A stretch of 64,000 nucleotides of DNA from Desulfofundulus kuznetsovii DSM 6115. GTDB lineage: Bacteria; Bacillota; Desulfotomaculia; Desulfotomaculales; Desulfovirgulaceae. This document shows, piece by piece, positions 8,522-17,664 of this stretch. A program made the translations under genes and the position numbers. The stretch spans positions 2,673,001 to 2,737,000 of the forward strand of contig NC_015573.1 of assembly GCF_000214705.1 (NCBI RefSeq), read 5' to 3'. Each line of letters starts with the position of its first letter. Within the stretch, counting starts at the first letter, position 1. The notes under the pieces are model-generated. The model did no database searches. It had not been told where the DNA came from and saw only the letters and a program-made list of their open reading frames with translations.

Positions 8522-9799
8522 CTATCTTAACGAAACGGCTTTCGCGGATGTTTTGAAAAACTTGCCCAACAGCGACTTCCGCTCACGATAATCGGCGCGG
8601 CTTTCCGGAACAATCCTGCCTTTTCCGGCCGCTTCTTCCTCCCCGCGCGACAGCATCCCGGCCAGCTCAAATATGCTCTGGCTGATGGCGCTCCCCGCCT
8701 CGGCCAGAACGAAGGGCATTCCCCTGTTGATGGAGGGCAGGACGATTTTCTCTTCGTCAGGCACGGCATGCCAGAGGGAAAAATTCAAGCTTTTTTCGAG
8801 CTCGCTTGGTTTGAGCACATCCGGACGGGTCTTGTTCAAAACGAGCTTTATTTTGTTATGAAAGTTCAAGCGTTCGAGAATATCGATGTTCAGGCGCGCG
8901 TGTTTCAAGGCCGGCAGATCCTGGGTAACCAGGACGAGAACCTGATCGGCGGCTTCCAGGGTGCCAACAACCACTTCATTTAAGTAAGCGCAAGTATCCA
9001 CCACCACGTAGTCATAACTTTTCTTTAAAGTTTGCAAAATTGCCGTCACCTGTGCTCCCGTAACCGTTTCTGCCTGCTCCGGGTCGGCTGGGGACAGCAG
9101 AGCATTGATCCCCGAAAAGTGGGGGGCAAGATAGCTCTCCAGAAGGGAGGGGTCCGTGTAATCAGGTTCCTGAATTACTTCGGTGACGGTTCCTTTGGTG
9201 GGCATATTCAGGAGCACCGCCGCGTCCCCGCCCGCCAGATCCAGATCAACCAGAACCACCTTTTGGCCCGTCCCCTGGGCCAGGGCGACGGCCAGGTTGC
9301 AGGCCAGGGTAGTGCGCCCTACACCGCCTTTGGTGCTGAAAAGAGTGACCACTTTGCCGGGGATGCGGGCCGGTTGCGGGGGGGCGCCGGCAACCTGCCC
9401 GCCGCTAAAATGAACCTGCCTTTTCTTATGAAAAGCACCTGCCCTGCGGATTGTTTCGGCCAGCTCGCTGCTGTTAAAGGGCTTGACCAGGTAATCACGC
9501 GCCCCCGCAGCCATGGCCTTGCGCAGGTATTCCTGTTCCCCCTGGATGGAAATGATCACCACGGCAACTTCCGGAAACTGCATTGAGATCAGCTCCGTCG
9601 CCTGGATACCGTCCATCCTGGGCATGTTGATATCCATCAAAACCACATCCGGCTGCAGGGTTTCGGTGAGGCGCAGGGCTTCCTCCCCGTCGGCGGCTTC
9701 CCCCACTACTTTAATATCTTCCTCGAAGTAAAGAAGGCGTTTAATGTCCTCCCTGGTGCCGGCAATGTCGTCGGCAATTAAAACTCTGGTCGTCTCCAA
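8522..9799 (-). CDS. CpaE/TadZ-type protein: response-regulator receiver plus MinD-like ATPase
   Basis: 425 residues, TTG start after GGGAGGTGA. Residues 1-120 form a receiver domain with a likely phospho-acceptor D56 in VLMDINMPRMDG. Residues ~150-400 form a ParA/MinD-type ATPase with the deviant Walker A STKGGVGRTTLACNLA. TadZ/CpaE proteins place the pilus machine at a cell pole or focal site. Here the intact aspartate suggests phosphorylation may control placement. The partner kinase is not adjacent; the DegS-like kinase at 13535 is the closest candidate. Confidence 0.9.
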   Translation of the reverse strand: METTRVLIADDIAGTREDIKRLLYFEEDIKVVGEAADGEEALRLTETLQPDVVLMDINMPRMDGIQATELISMQFPEVAVVIISIQGEQEYLRKAMAAGARDYLVKPFNSSELAETIRRAGAFHKKRQVHFSGGQVAGAPPQPARIPGKVVTLFSTKGGVGRTTLACNLAVALAQGTGQKVVLVDLDLAGGDAAVLLNMPTKGTVTEVIQEPDYTDPSLLESYLAPHFSGINALLSPADPEQAETVTGAQVTAILQTLKKSYDYVVVDTCAYLNEVVVGTLEAADQVLVLVTQDLPALKHARLNIDILERLNFHNKIKLVLNKTRPDVLKPSELEKSLNFSLWHAVPDEEKIVLPSINRGMPFVLAEAGSAISQSIFELAGMLSRGEEEAAGKGRIVPESRADYRERKSLLGKFFKTSAKAVSLR

Positions 9800-9826
9800 A
9801 TTAGCTCACCTCCCGAATCAGGAAAG

Positions 9827-10552
9827 CTAGCGTACGAGATTTCCCAGCCGGGCAGACGGAAGCGCCACTTCAACTCCATCGCCGGGTGAACGCAGCAGCA
9901 GGCGAACGGACCCCCTTTCGGCGGCCAGGATCAGCGTCTGTGCCTGCTGCGGGGTAACCTCCAGAGTAACCGTTTGAGTCTGCACGGACTTATTGTTGTT
10001 TTTGACCGGGTTCGGGTCCGCGGACTGGTTGACGGCCAAAACATTTACATTTTGAATGAGCAGGGAAGTAACAGTTTCCCTGGCGCCTCCTGAAGGCACG
10101 TCCACCGTACCCGCCACGTCCACCCTGTCCCCGGGCCGTAAGAGCCCGGCGACGCCGGAAACATCGTTGACGGCAATGGTGGCCGCCCTTTTGCCGGGAC
10201 TGACCAGAAAGGCCAACCCCTGGGAAGGATCTTTGGGTCCGGCTATTTTCGTCTTCAAAATCTGCTCCCCGGGATAGATTACGGTGGTGGTAATTTTGCC
10301 CACCACTTCTTCCCGCTTCACAAGCGCTTCCTTATGGATGTAAGAAGACGGTATCTCCTTGACTTCCAGCATATTTTCCGTAATCTTTGTCTGGGGCGGG
10401 ATTTTTTCCCGGGCCAGGACCACCGGTCGAAAATCACCGGTGCTCCGGTAGGTGGCCTTTAACTGCTGAAGATAGGTATAAACTCCATACGCTGCCACAA
10501 GGCCAAAAACCACGGCCAGGATAAGGAACAGGTTAACTTTCCCGCGCAACAA
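9827..10552 (-). CDS. Flp pilus assembly protein CpaB/RcpC (SAF domain)
   Basis: 241 residues, TTG start preceded by AAAGGGGG. An N-terminal transmembrane anchor (about 5-25) is followed by a SAF domain with VVLAREKIPPQTKITENMLEVKEIP and a C-terminal RcpC-like region with RPGDRVDVAGTVDVP. CpaB is an envelope component of Tad systems. In this Gram-positive setting no secretin is present, so it probably acts at the outer face of the membrane. It is placed between the CpaE and TadG-like genes in one operon. Confidence 0.88.
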   Translation of the reverse strand: MLRGKVNLFLILAVVFGLVAAYGVYTYLQQLKATYRSTGDFRPVVLAREKIPPQTKITENMLEVKEIPSSYIHKEALVKREEVVGKITTTVIYPGEQILKTKIAGPKDPSQGLAFLVSPGKRAATIAVNDVSGVAGLLRPGDRVDVAGTVDVPSGGARETVTSLLIQNVNVLAVNQSADPNPVKNNNKSVQTQTVTLEVTPQQAQTLILAAERGSVRLLLRSPGDGVEVALPSARLGNLVR

Positions 10553-10588
10553 GCGAAAAGCCCCCTTTCACGCTGTTCACTGCCCGGG

Positions 10589-11524
10589 CTACTCCAGCAA
10601 TCTCACCGCATAAAGGCCGGTATCCGGAGGCCGGGAAAAATCCGCCTCTCCTTCCACCGTGGTGCAAATAAAATACCCGTGTATTTCGTCTTTTTCTGAA
10701 TCGGCCCGGTCCACCAAAAAGGCGGCAAAACCCTCTACCTTTACCTGGCTTCTCCCGTGGAGCGTACCGCTGGGATTGTAAACGGGAATAATCAGGATTT
10801 TCGGGCAGCCCGGCTCAAAATGGTCCACCGTGCAGTTGTTTTTGCAGCGGGCCAGCCGCTCGTCGATACCCTCGGTAGGACCGCTCATGTTACCCGGCTC
10901 AGTCGTGACCATGTCTCCTACCGCGATCTCGCCGCTGTATCCATAAATCAAGTTCTGCCGGTAAGTGCTCGCCCCGGTGCCGCCCAGGGCCAGGGCGCCG
11001 AAATTTCCGGGAAAGGCGGGATCTCCGTATTTTAAAGTGTACCTTTTTCCAAATTGAAAGTTCTGTTTGGGCACCAGCAAGGGGGCAACCCCCCGGCAGG
11101 AGGTAACTCCCGCCACGGCAGCGGAAGCGGCGGCCTGCACTTTTCCGGATGTATACCCCAGCAGCCGGGCCAGGATGAAGTCCACTTCTTTCTCGGCGGT
11201 TACCTCAACCACCTTCAGCCCGGACGGGCTGGTGGAAATAGAAACCGTGAGCCCTGCGGGATCGGCCCCGTTTTGCAGCGCGTATTGCTCGGCGCAGCTT
11301 TTGGCGACCGCTTCGTCGCCGCTCCCGGCTGGAGACAGTTCCGCGGCTCCTGCCAGCGCCGCGGCGTCCACGGCGTTAATCAGGCGCTGCTTGTTTAAGG
11401 TATACAGGCCGAAATCGGTGACCAGGGCGGCAAACCCGAGCAGGCCCAGCATCATCAGGGAAACCAGAACGAAAGCGCCGCCCCTTTCATCCGCCGCCAG
11501 CCGGGAAAGAGCTTTTTTAATCAT
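10589..11524 (-). CDS. TadG-like pilus-associated protein
   Basis: About 311 residues from ATG at 11524, which follows AAAGGAG. An upstream in-frame extension to 11596 is unlikely because it would run through the TadE coding end. The N-terminal AADERGGAFVLVSLMMLGLLGFAALVTDFG is a TadE/TadG-type pilin-like helix, followed by VDAAALAGAAEL, typical of the Flp-Tad TadG family. The rest is an exported domain of unknown fold. It starts inside the end of the TadE gene, showing translational coupling. Confidence 0.82.
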   Translation of the reverse strand: MIKKALSRLAADERGGAFVLVSLMMLGLLGFAALVTDFGLYTLNKQRLINAVDAAALAGAAELSPAGSGDEAVAKSCAEQYALQNGADPAGLTVSISTSPSGLKVVEVTAEKEVDFILARLLGYTSGKVQAAASAAVAGVTSCRGVAPLLVPKQNFQFGKRYTLKYGDPAFPGNFGALALGGTGASTYRQNLIYGYSGEIAVGDMVTTEPGNMSGPTEGIDERLARCKNNCTVDHFEPGCPKILIIPVYNPSGTLHGRSQVKVEGFAAFLVDRADSEKDEIHGYFICTTVEGEADFSRPPDTGLYAVRLLE

Positions 11525-11537
11525 CGGCAGGCTCCTT

Positions 11538-11927
11538 TCACTCCACCCGCATCGTGGTAGCGGCTTTAATGATGAAGGGGTCCGGCAGCAACGCACTGAT
11601 CAGGGGAATGACCAGGTCCACGGGATAAGTCACCGTCACTGTGAGCATGTCTCCCCGCCCGTAACTCTCGGGTTCCAGCAAAACATCCAGGGAATTGGCG
11701 TCCAGCGACGGTGCAGAAGCGATTACCTTCTCGCGCACCCCATCGTAAGTTTCCCCCACCACGGCGACCCGGGCACCCTCGCGGCTGGCACCGGTGATCA
11801 CCAGATAAGCATGGAAAATGCGCCCGAATTCAATAATTCCCCCTAAAATCAACAGCAACACCGGAAGCAACAGGGCCAGTTCCACCATGGCCTGTCCTTT
11901 TTGAGAGCGGATAATCCTTTTCCACAT
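11538..11927 (-). CDS. TadE-like pseudopilin
   Basis: About 129 residues. ATG at 11927 is preceded by GAGGTGA. The N terminus SQKGQAMVELALLLPVLLLILGGIIEFGR is the diagnostic TadE signal and helix, with a Glu after the processing point. TadE pseudopilins are cleaved by the Tad prepilin peptidase and act as minor components of Flp pilus assembly. It lies between the peptidase gene and the TadG-like gene, with overlaps or short gaps on both sides. Confidence 0.88.
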   Translation of the reverse strand: MWKRIIRSQKGQAMVELALLLPVLLLILGGIIEFGRIFHAYLVITGASREGARVAVVGETYDGVREKVIASAPSLDANSLDVLLEPESYGRGDMLTVTVTYPVDLVIPLISALLPDPFIIKAATTMRVE

Positions 11928-11935
11928 CCGGCAGC

Positions 11936-12466
11936 TCACCTCAAAATAAACGGAAACAGATAGGCCGCAAAAACGCCTGCAAAAATGGCAGCCCCGAAGG
12001 TAATCGCGTCACCCGGCGCGGCCTGTTCCAGGGGAGTTAAGGCGTACGGGGCGGGAACCCGGGCAAGGCGAAGGAGGGCAGCGCATCCAATCGCCCGCAG
12101 GGAGGAAAGCAGGCGCCCCTGCCTGATCAGCAAAACACAGGACATCAGGCCGCCGGCCAGCGCCGCGCCCAAAAAGACCAGAAGGGTAAATTGCGGCCCT
12201 TTAATCATCCCGATCGTGGCCAGCAGCTTGACATCTCCCGCCCCCATCTGGCGTACGGCAAAGGGGAGCAAGAGAAGCAACAGGCCGGTCAAAAAACCGG
12301 CCATCCCCTCCGCCAGGCCCTTAAGACCATGGAAATATAGCTGCATGATGACGCCGATGAGGGCAAAGGGCAACAACACTTTATTGTATATTTTGTTCCA
12401 GCGCAGATCCGTGTACAGGCAGATGGCCGTGAGCGCGATCACCAGAATGTCAAAAGAAATCATCAT
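11936..12466 (-). CDS. tadV: Prepilin peptidase, CpaA/TadV type
   Basis: About 176 residues from ATG at 12466 (CGGAG just upstream). It is a hydrophobic protein with several transmembrane helices and the two catalytic aspartates of A24 prepilin peptidases: one in TDLRWNKIYNK near the N terminus and one in the GxGD motif MGAGDVKLL. It lacks the N-methylation domain of PilD, as expected for TadV/CpaA. It cleaves the Flp pilin and TadE-like leader peptides. It sits 22 bp after the pilin gene. Confidence 0.9.
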   Translation of the reverse strand: MMISFDILVIALTAICLYTDLRWNKIYNKVLLPFALIGVIMQLYFHGLKGLAEGMAGFLTGLLLLLLPFAVRQMGAGDVKLLATIGMIKGPQFTLLVFLGAALAGGLMSCVLLIRQGRLLSSLRAIGCAALLRLARVPAPYALTPLEQAAPGDAITFGAAIFAGVFAAYLFPFILR

Positions 12467-12487
12467 TGTACTCCGGCACAACTGTGA

Positions 12488-12685
12488 CTACGAGGTACTC
12501 GAACTGCTAGTACCGGCGGAATCTTTAAGCGTGTTGCCAATCTTTTCTAATATTTGGCTGATGCCTCCCGACAAAGCCGTTAAGGCCGCAATCGCCGCAA
12601 TGGCCACCAGTGCCAGGATCAGCCCGTACTCGGCCATCCCCTGCCCGCTCTCTTCCTTCACCAGACGGGTCACTAAATTCCGCAT
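12488..12685 (-). CDS. flp: Flp/Fap-type major pilin
   Basis: 65 residues, ATG after AAAGGATGG. The sequence EESGQGMAEYGLILALVAIAAIAAL is the classic Flp pilin: a leader ending in Gly, then a hydrophobic helix with the conserved Glu-Tyr pair. The C-terminal SAGTSSSSTS tail is Ser-rich. This is the structural subunit of the Tad pilus and the first gene of the pilus operon, as in most Tad loci. Confidence 0.93.
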   Translation of the reverse strand: MRNLVTRLVKEESGQGMAEYGLILALVAIAAIAALTALSGGISQILEKIGNTLKDSAGTSSSSTS

Positions 12686-12735
12686 GCAAAAACACCATCC
12701 TTTCTTTTTCTTCTGATTCTACCACCGTTAGACTT

Positions 12736-12765
12736 TTTACACATCGCACAGGCGTCTCATTTCAA
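12736..12765 (-). promoter_or_regulatory. Candidate promoter of the pilus operon
   Basis: Minus strand: TTGAAA (12765-12760), 18-nt spacer, TGTAAA (12741-12736), 50 bp before the Flp pilin start. A GGACTTTGGTCC hairpin and a second TTAAGACCAAA copy lie just upstream (12771-12805), possibly regulator sites. The match to the consensus is moderate. Confidence 0.4.
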
Positions 12766-12802
12766 GTTGTGATTTTGGTCTTAATTTCCATAGGACCAAA
12801 GT

Positions 12803-12828
12803 CCCAAAAAAAAAGAGCGAAATGCCCC
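12803..12828 (-). terminator. Weak intrinsic terminator after the DegU-like gene
   Basis: Directly after the response-regulator stop, the minus strand has a short GU-containing stem AGGGGC/GCTCTT followed by nine T. It would separate the DegU-like transcript from the pilus operon. Confidence 0.45.
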
Positions 12829-12829
12829 T

Positions 12830-13471
12830 TCATACCTGCACCAGCTTGTTTTTGATGGCGTAAAGCACCGCCTGCGTTCGATCACTAACGTTTAACTTTT
12901 GAAAGATATTGGTCAGGTGGTTTTTCACCGTCTTTTCGCTGATGAAAAGTTTTTGGGCAATGCTTTTGTTGCTTTCCCCCTGGGCGAGCAGCTGGAGAAT
13001 TTCCAGCTCCCGGTTGGTCAGGATATTTCCCGCTTTCCCCGTCCGGCGGTTGAATTCCTGAAAAACTTTAGCCGCCAGCCGGGGCGAAATAAAGGATTCC
13101 CCGCGGGTTACACCCAAAATAGCTTCCAGCAATTTGTCCGGGCTCACGTCCTTTAACAGATAGCCCGAGACCCCGGCCCGGATCAGCTCAAATATATATT
13201 CTTCCTGGTCGTGGATGGTCAAAGCGATAACTTTGGTGTCGGGCATTTCCGCTTTAATCAACTTGCAGGCGGTAATGCCGTTCATGCCGGGCATATTGAC
13301 GTCGAGCAGTACAACGTCCGCCCCCGTCCGGCGAGTCAATTCTACGGCCTGTTCCCCGCTTTCCGCTTCCCCGGCGATAACCACGTCCGGCGCCAGCGAA
13401 AGAATCCTGCGCAAGCCCTCCCTGATCAAAGGGTGGTCATCCGCAATAACAACCTTGATCGCCAAGTGCAC
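12830..13471 (-). CDS. NarL/DegU-family response regulator
   Basis: About 213 residues. GTG at 13471 lies 5 nt after AAAGGAG; a GTG at 13477 would overlap that site. The receiver domain has a phospho-acceptor D57 in VLLDVNMPG, and a LuxR-type helix-turn-helix lies at the C terminus ([41 protein letters not shown], shown here only in part order). It lies downstream of the DegS-like kinase and upstream of the pilus operon on the same strand. It likely controls transcription of nearby genes, perhaps the pilus. Confidence 0.9.
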   Translation of the reverse strand: [213 protein letters not shown]

Positions 13472-13534
13472 CCCCACTCCTTTTCTACTATAAGGATTAT
13501 AAGAACAAAATATAAATTAGAAAAACACTTCCAG

Positions 13535-14671
13535 CTATTCCTGCAGCGGAACCGTTACATATACCGCAGTCCCCCTGCCCGGAGCCGTGTTGATTTGTAC
13601 AGAACCGTTTAGAAGCTGCGCCCTTTCGCGAATATTGATCAGCCCGTAACCTTCCGGGCGGCTGCTATTTTTTACTTCCTCAAGATCAAAGCCTTTCCCG
13701 TCATCCCTGACCAAAAGGTTTACCCTCTCCGGCAGGACCTCCATTTTAATCAGCACGCTGCGGGCTTCCGCATGCTTGCGCACGTTATTCAGGCACTCCT
13801 GGACAATCCGGAATAACGTTACCTCCGTAGAAACGGGGAGTCGCCGGTCCTGTCCAAAAAAGGAAAATTCGGCGGCTATTCCGTACTGCTCCCGGAAATC
13901 GGCCACATAACGCTTTAAGGCCGCCACCAGCCCCAGGTCGTCCAGTACCATCGGCCGCAGGTCAAAGATGATTTTGCGCACGTCCTGCAGGCTTTGCCGG
14001 ACGAGCTCCCGCAGGGCATTGAGCTCTTCCTTCAACCTGGCGGGATCGATTTCTAACAGTTTAAGACAAAATTCTGCCCGCATGACGATGTTGGCCATCA
14101 TTTGGGCGGGTCCGTCATGTATTTCCCGGGCGACGCGCTTGCGTTCCTCTTCCTGGGCCCTGATGATGCTGACCCCGAGATCGTGGAGCTGCTGCAGTTC
14201 CCCTATTTTCAGCGACACCTGCTGCAGGTTGTTGCTGAGGTAGTTAATGGCCGTGCTCAGGTGGGCAAGGGTGCTTTCCACTTTGGCCAGGCTGGTTTTC
14301 ATGTGCCTTAAGTTTATTTCCAGCTGATCCCGGCGGAAGCGGAGCATTTTTTCCTGATTGCGCAGGTCGCGTAAACGGAGTTGTAAATTTTGGGCGGTTT
14401 CGTAGGCGCTTTTGATATCTTCCTCCCGGTAGCGCTTGAAATCCCTGCTCACTTCCATGAGGTGAATGCGCGCCTTTTTCTCCCTTATTTCCAGATCATC
14501 CACCTGGTCGATGGTCTTTCTCAGTTCCTCCATCACCTGCTGCAACTCTTGCTGGATGCGGTTGCATTCAATCTGCGTGGCCTCCGCGATCTCGAAAATC
14601 TGGCTCCTTCCATTTTCCATGGCGGCAAGAGTATCTTTAATTACCCTGTCTAAAGCTGAAATGTCAAACAA
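13535..14671 (-). CDS. DegS-like sensor histidine kinase
   Basis: 378 residues with a TTG start after GGGGTGAG. The N-terminal ~165 residues are a coiled coil like the DegS sensor domain and have no membrane helix, so the kinase is cytoplasmic. The HisKA_3 site is RVAREIHDGPAQ with likely phospho-acceptor H185. The HATPase region includes a DDGKGFD motif and a GYGLINIRERAQLL G-box. It pairs with the response regulator at 12830. The signal is unknown. The neighbouring Tad locus makes surface attachment or colonisation control a reasonable inference. Confidence 0.9.
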   Translation of the reverse strand: MFDISALDRVIKDTLAAMENGRSQIFEIAEATQIECNRIQQELQQVMEELRKTIDQVDDLEIREKKARIHLMEVSRDFKRYREEDIKSAYETAQNLQLRLRDLRNQEKMLRFRRDQLEINLRHMKTSLAKVESTLAHLSTAINYLSNNLQQVSLKIGELQQLHDLGVSIIRAQEEERKRVAREIHDGPAQMMANIVMRAEFCLKLLEIDPARLKEELNALRELVRQSLQDVRKIIFDLRPMVLDDLGLVAALKRYVADFREQYGIAAEFSFFGQDRRLPVSTEVTLFRIVQECLNNVRKHAEARSVLIKMEVLPERVNLLVRDDGKGFDLEEVKNSSRPEGYGLINIRERAQLLNGSVQINTAPGRGTAVYVTVPLQE

Positions 14672-14969
14672 GCCTTCTCACCCCGTCCCGTTCAGCAGAA
14701 ACACACATTTTGCACAGGATGCTGTACATTTCATTCTTTCGTCTTGTAGAGACATTCTGATATAATTTTGTTGTTAAGGCACTGCTGACATCTCTGGAGC
14801 TACCCCTCCTGCTTTTTAGTGAAGTCATAAGGCTTTATTCGAGAGCGTGAGGGCAATACCCTTTTTACATGCTTTCCACCTTATTACCTTTGACTGCCGT
14901 TTTGCGTACATCGTTTATGCCCCAGAAGAGGTACCGACTGAAAAGAGATCAGTTCGGGGAGAATGTTAT

Positions 14970-15824
14970 ATGGAATGTTATAGCAGCATACTTGAAAAAA
15001 TAAAAAGAAAAATTCCCCGGGGAGAACTCTGGATCTCCGGGGAAATACTAAGAGAGTTAGGCCTGGAACAAACGCAGGAGTCCCTGATCACTCTCAGTGC
15101 AAGCATTGGCGCCGATATTTGTTTTTTTAGCTACACCAGCCCCGTTCAAAGTCTCCCTGTCAATTCCGGGGAGATGAGCCTCCTCATAAAAAAAGCTCAT
15201 ACTTCAGGCCTGGTCTGTGGAGTTGCCGTTGACGGCCCCTTTGAGCGGACTGTCAGGGAACACGGTTTTATGGAAGTTATAAAATGGTTTTATAACCCGG
15301 ACCGCCTGGAAGAACAATTGATAAAAAACACGGCACTGGCGGCAACTGAGCTGGAGGCAGCTGATAACGCCGGCGCCGATCTTTTACTCTTATGCGATGA
15401 TATAGCCTATACGCAGGGTTTATACTTTTCTCCCGGGCAGTTCAGGAGTATACTCCTGCCCTTATATCGCAGGCTGAGAAATACAATAAGTGGCAATAAA
15501 TTGATGGGGTTTCACTCCGATGGTAACATTGAATCGATAATTATCTCTTTAATCCAAGAGGGATATTCGGCTTATTCCCTGGAACCCGAAGCCATGAACC
15601 TGGTGGAGCTGTGCCGGAGATTGCCTGAAAATGTGATCATTCTTTCAGGGATAAAGGCCGGGTGGCTGATGGGACCGGACCCGGATGATAACGAAGAGGC
15701 GGAAATGCTTCAATATATTAATGACCTAAAAAATAGCTGTAAGCTGATACTGGCCTCATCGTGCGGACTCCCCGACATTCGCAGCCTAGAAAGGTTAAAG
15801 AAGATATACAGGCTGGTCGTATAA
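14970..15824 (+). CDS. UroD-type corrinoid methyltransferase-like protein
   Basis: 284 residues from ATG at 14970; GGGGAG lies upstream, and an earlier in-frame start at 14847 has no ribosome site. It resembles uroporphyrinogen decarboxylase-fold methyltransferases (MtaA/CmuA/MtvB superfamily): LLLLCDDIAYTQGLYFSPGQF, then GFHSDGNI and a C-terminal LILASSCGLPD segment. The His-x-Cys zinc motif of MtaA is not evident; HSDG and SSCGL are the nearest positions. It is shorter than usual (~340). It converges on the RamA-type gene with a 3-bp gap. Its 5' part exists as a decayed copy at ~28450-28597. Confidence 0.7.
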   Translation: MECYSSILEKIKRKIPRGELWISGEILRELGLEQTQESLITLSASIGADICFFSYTSPVQSLPVNSGEMSLLIKKAHTSGLVCGVAVDGPFERTVREHGFMEVIKWFYNPDRLEEQLIKNTALAATELEAADNAGADLLLLCDDIAYTQGLYFSPGQFRSILLPLYRRLRNTISGNKLMGFHSDGNIESIIISLIQEGYSAYSLEPEAMNLVELCRRLPENVIILSGIKAGWLMGPDPDDNEEAEMLQYINDLKNSCKLILASSCGLPDIRSLERLKKIYRLVV

Positions 15825-15827
15825 CCT

Positions 15828-17663
15828 TTATCCGGGGAACCTCACCTGATCTAAAAAGTTATCGCCGAACTCCGGCATTGCCGCCAGTTCTACATACTTA
15901 ATATTACGGGCAATTTCTTCCGCCCGCCGGCGTTCGGTTTCAGATAAAAGGATCATCCGGGCACCGGCACCTGCTGCGTTACCCACCTGTTGAATGCGTT
16001 CCAACGGCAGATCAGGCAGCATGCCGATGGCGACGGCACTTTCCAGCCGCAGGTGGGTCCCGAAAGCACCGGCCACGATCACCCTTTCTATATCTTCCTC
16101 CTTCAAACCGGCCTTCTCAAGTAAAACCTTTGTTCCGGCGGCAATAGCAGCCTTTGCCAGCTGTATTTCGCTGATGTCCTTCTGGGTAATTACTATGTCC
16201 CGGTCAACTCCGCTTTCCTCCGACGGTACCAGAACATATTCAGCAACTTTCCTTTCGCCGTTAAACCTGACCCGGGGATGATTGGCGTCCAACCGGCCGT
16301 TATAGTTTATCACTCCTGCCCGGTACAGTCCTGCCACGGCGTCCAGTATACCCGATCCACAGATACCCACCGGCGGGCTGCCGCCGATGGTCTCATAGTG
16401 CAATTTCAGCCCTCCCTCAGCCACTTCCACCCTGCTGATGGCACCGTCAATCGCCCTCATTCCCTGCTGAATGTGAGCTCCTTCAAAGGCCGGACCGGAA
16501 GCGCACGAACAGGAAATCATTTCTCCGTCCCGGGCAAGTACAATTTCGGTGTTGGTGCCAATGTCCAGGCCCAGGGTTACCCCACGGGCCTCATGTATGC
16601 GGCTGCTCAAGATCATGGCCACATGGTCTCCCCCCACAAAGCCGGCAACGGCCGGTACCAGGTAGGCAACAGCACCGAAAGCCATACCCAGGCCCAGGTC
16701 GCGTGCCTTAATTTCCACCGGCAGCGTTACCGCCGGCACATAGGGGGACCTTGCCAGCTGGCTTACCGGCAACTTCAAAAAAAGATGATGCATGGCGGTA
16801 TTGCCCACAATCACGGCCTCTTCAACATCTTCGGGAACCACACCCGCCGCGTTGCAGAGAGTGTGCAGCAGCCGGTCAAGGCCTTCCCTCAGCACCCGTG
16901 TAATCAGGCTGTACTGTTCTTCCTTTTCAAGGGCATAAGCCAGCCGGCTTATTACATCTTCACCGTAAGCAATCTGCGGATTCAAAATGCCTTCGGCAGC
17001 CAGGGTTGCACCGGTCTCCAGGTCGACTAAAAATCCGGCTATCTTGGTGCTTCCAAGGTCCACCGCCAAACCAACCGGTTTTCTCATCCCGCCGGTCAAA
17101 AAGGCGTTGGTTATCTCCCTGCCGCGGATAGAAACTGTTATCGGATCATCTCCGGCCAGAGCCTCAACCCGGCCTATCAGCCCGGAATCTATACGCAAGC
17201 CGGACAACCCGTAATTTTGGGCCAGGAAGACTTCCACCTGCTGCCAGGTTGAATACGGGTAATCAACGGACGTGGTTTTCAAGGGAATGTTATAACGTTT
17301 AATCGTGGGTTCCGGAACAACAGCGGCATCTGTTCCATCCAGCTGCAGCTTCTGGCGTCCGGTGAGAGCTTCCGGCGGAATCTCCACCTTTGCCGGGCCA
17401 ATTATTACCGCCTGGCATGCCAGGCGGTAACCTTCCTCGAGACCTTTTTTACCGAGCAGTCTCACCTCAACCTCATTGGGTGGGGAAAATTCCCCCTCCA
17501 CCAGGCGCACCCTGCAGCGCCCGCAAAGACCCTTGCCGCCACAAGGCGCGCTGATTCCGCCCGACTCAGGGGTAAACATCGCCCGTGCGGCCTGCATAAC
17601 AGTCTGACCGGTTTCTGCCTCTACCCGGAGGCCGACAGGTTCAAATTCGATAATAACACCCAA
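15828..17663 (-). CDS. RamA/RACo-type corrinoid protein reductive activator (ASKHA ATPase with 2Fe-2S domain)
   Basis: 611 residues, TTG start 9 nt after GGGAG. The N-terminal plant-type ferredoxin domain has C41, C47, C50 and C83 (APCGGKGLCGRC). A linker and an ASKHA ATPase domain follow, with VDLGSTKIAGFLVDLETG and LGLDIGTNTEIVLA. This is the DUF4445 family: ATP-dependent reduction of inactive Co(II) corrinoid to Co(I). It is the last gene of the methyltransferase operon, 1 bp after the second corrinoid protein, so it probably keeps these two corrinoid proteins active. Confidence 0.93.
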   Translation of the reverse strand: MGVIIEFEPVGLRVEAETGQTVMQAARAMFTPESGGISAPCGGKGLCGRCRVRLVEGEFSPPNEVEVRLLGKKGLEEGYRLACQAVIIGPAKVEIPPEALTGRQKLQLDGTDAAVVPEPTIKRYNIPLKTTSVDYPYSTWQQVEVFLAQNYGLSGLRIDSGLIGRVEALAGDDPITVSIRGREITNAFLTGGMRKPVGLAVDLGSTKIAGFLVDLETGATLAAEGILNPQIAYGEDVISRLAYALEKEEQYSLITRVLREGLDRLLHTLCNAAGVVPEDVEEAVIVGNTAMHHLFLKLPVSQLARSPYVPAVTLPVEIKARDLGLGMAFGAVAYLVPAVAGFVGGDHVAMILSSRIHEARGVTLGLDIGTNTEIVLARDGEMISCSCASGPAFEGAHIQQGMRAIDGAISRVEVAEGGLKLHYETIGGSPPVGICGSGILDAVAGLYRAGVINYNGRLDANHPRVRFNGERKVAEYVLVPSEESGVDRDIVITQKDISEIQLAKAAIAAGTKVLLEKAGLKEEDIERVIVAGAFGTHLRLESAVAIGMLPDLPLERIQQVGNAAGAGARMILLSETERRRAEEIARNIKYVELAAMPEFGDNFLDQVRFPG

Positions 17664-17664
17664 C

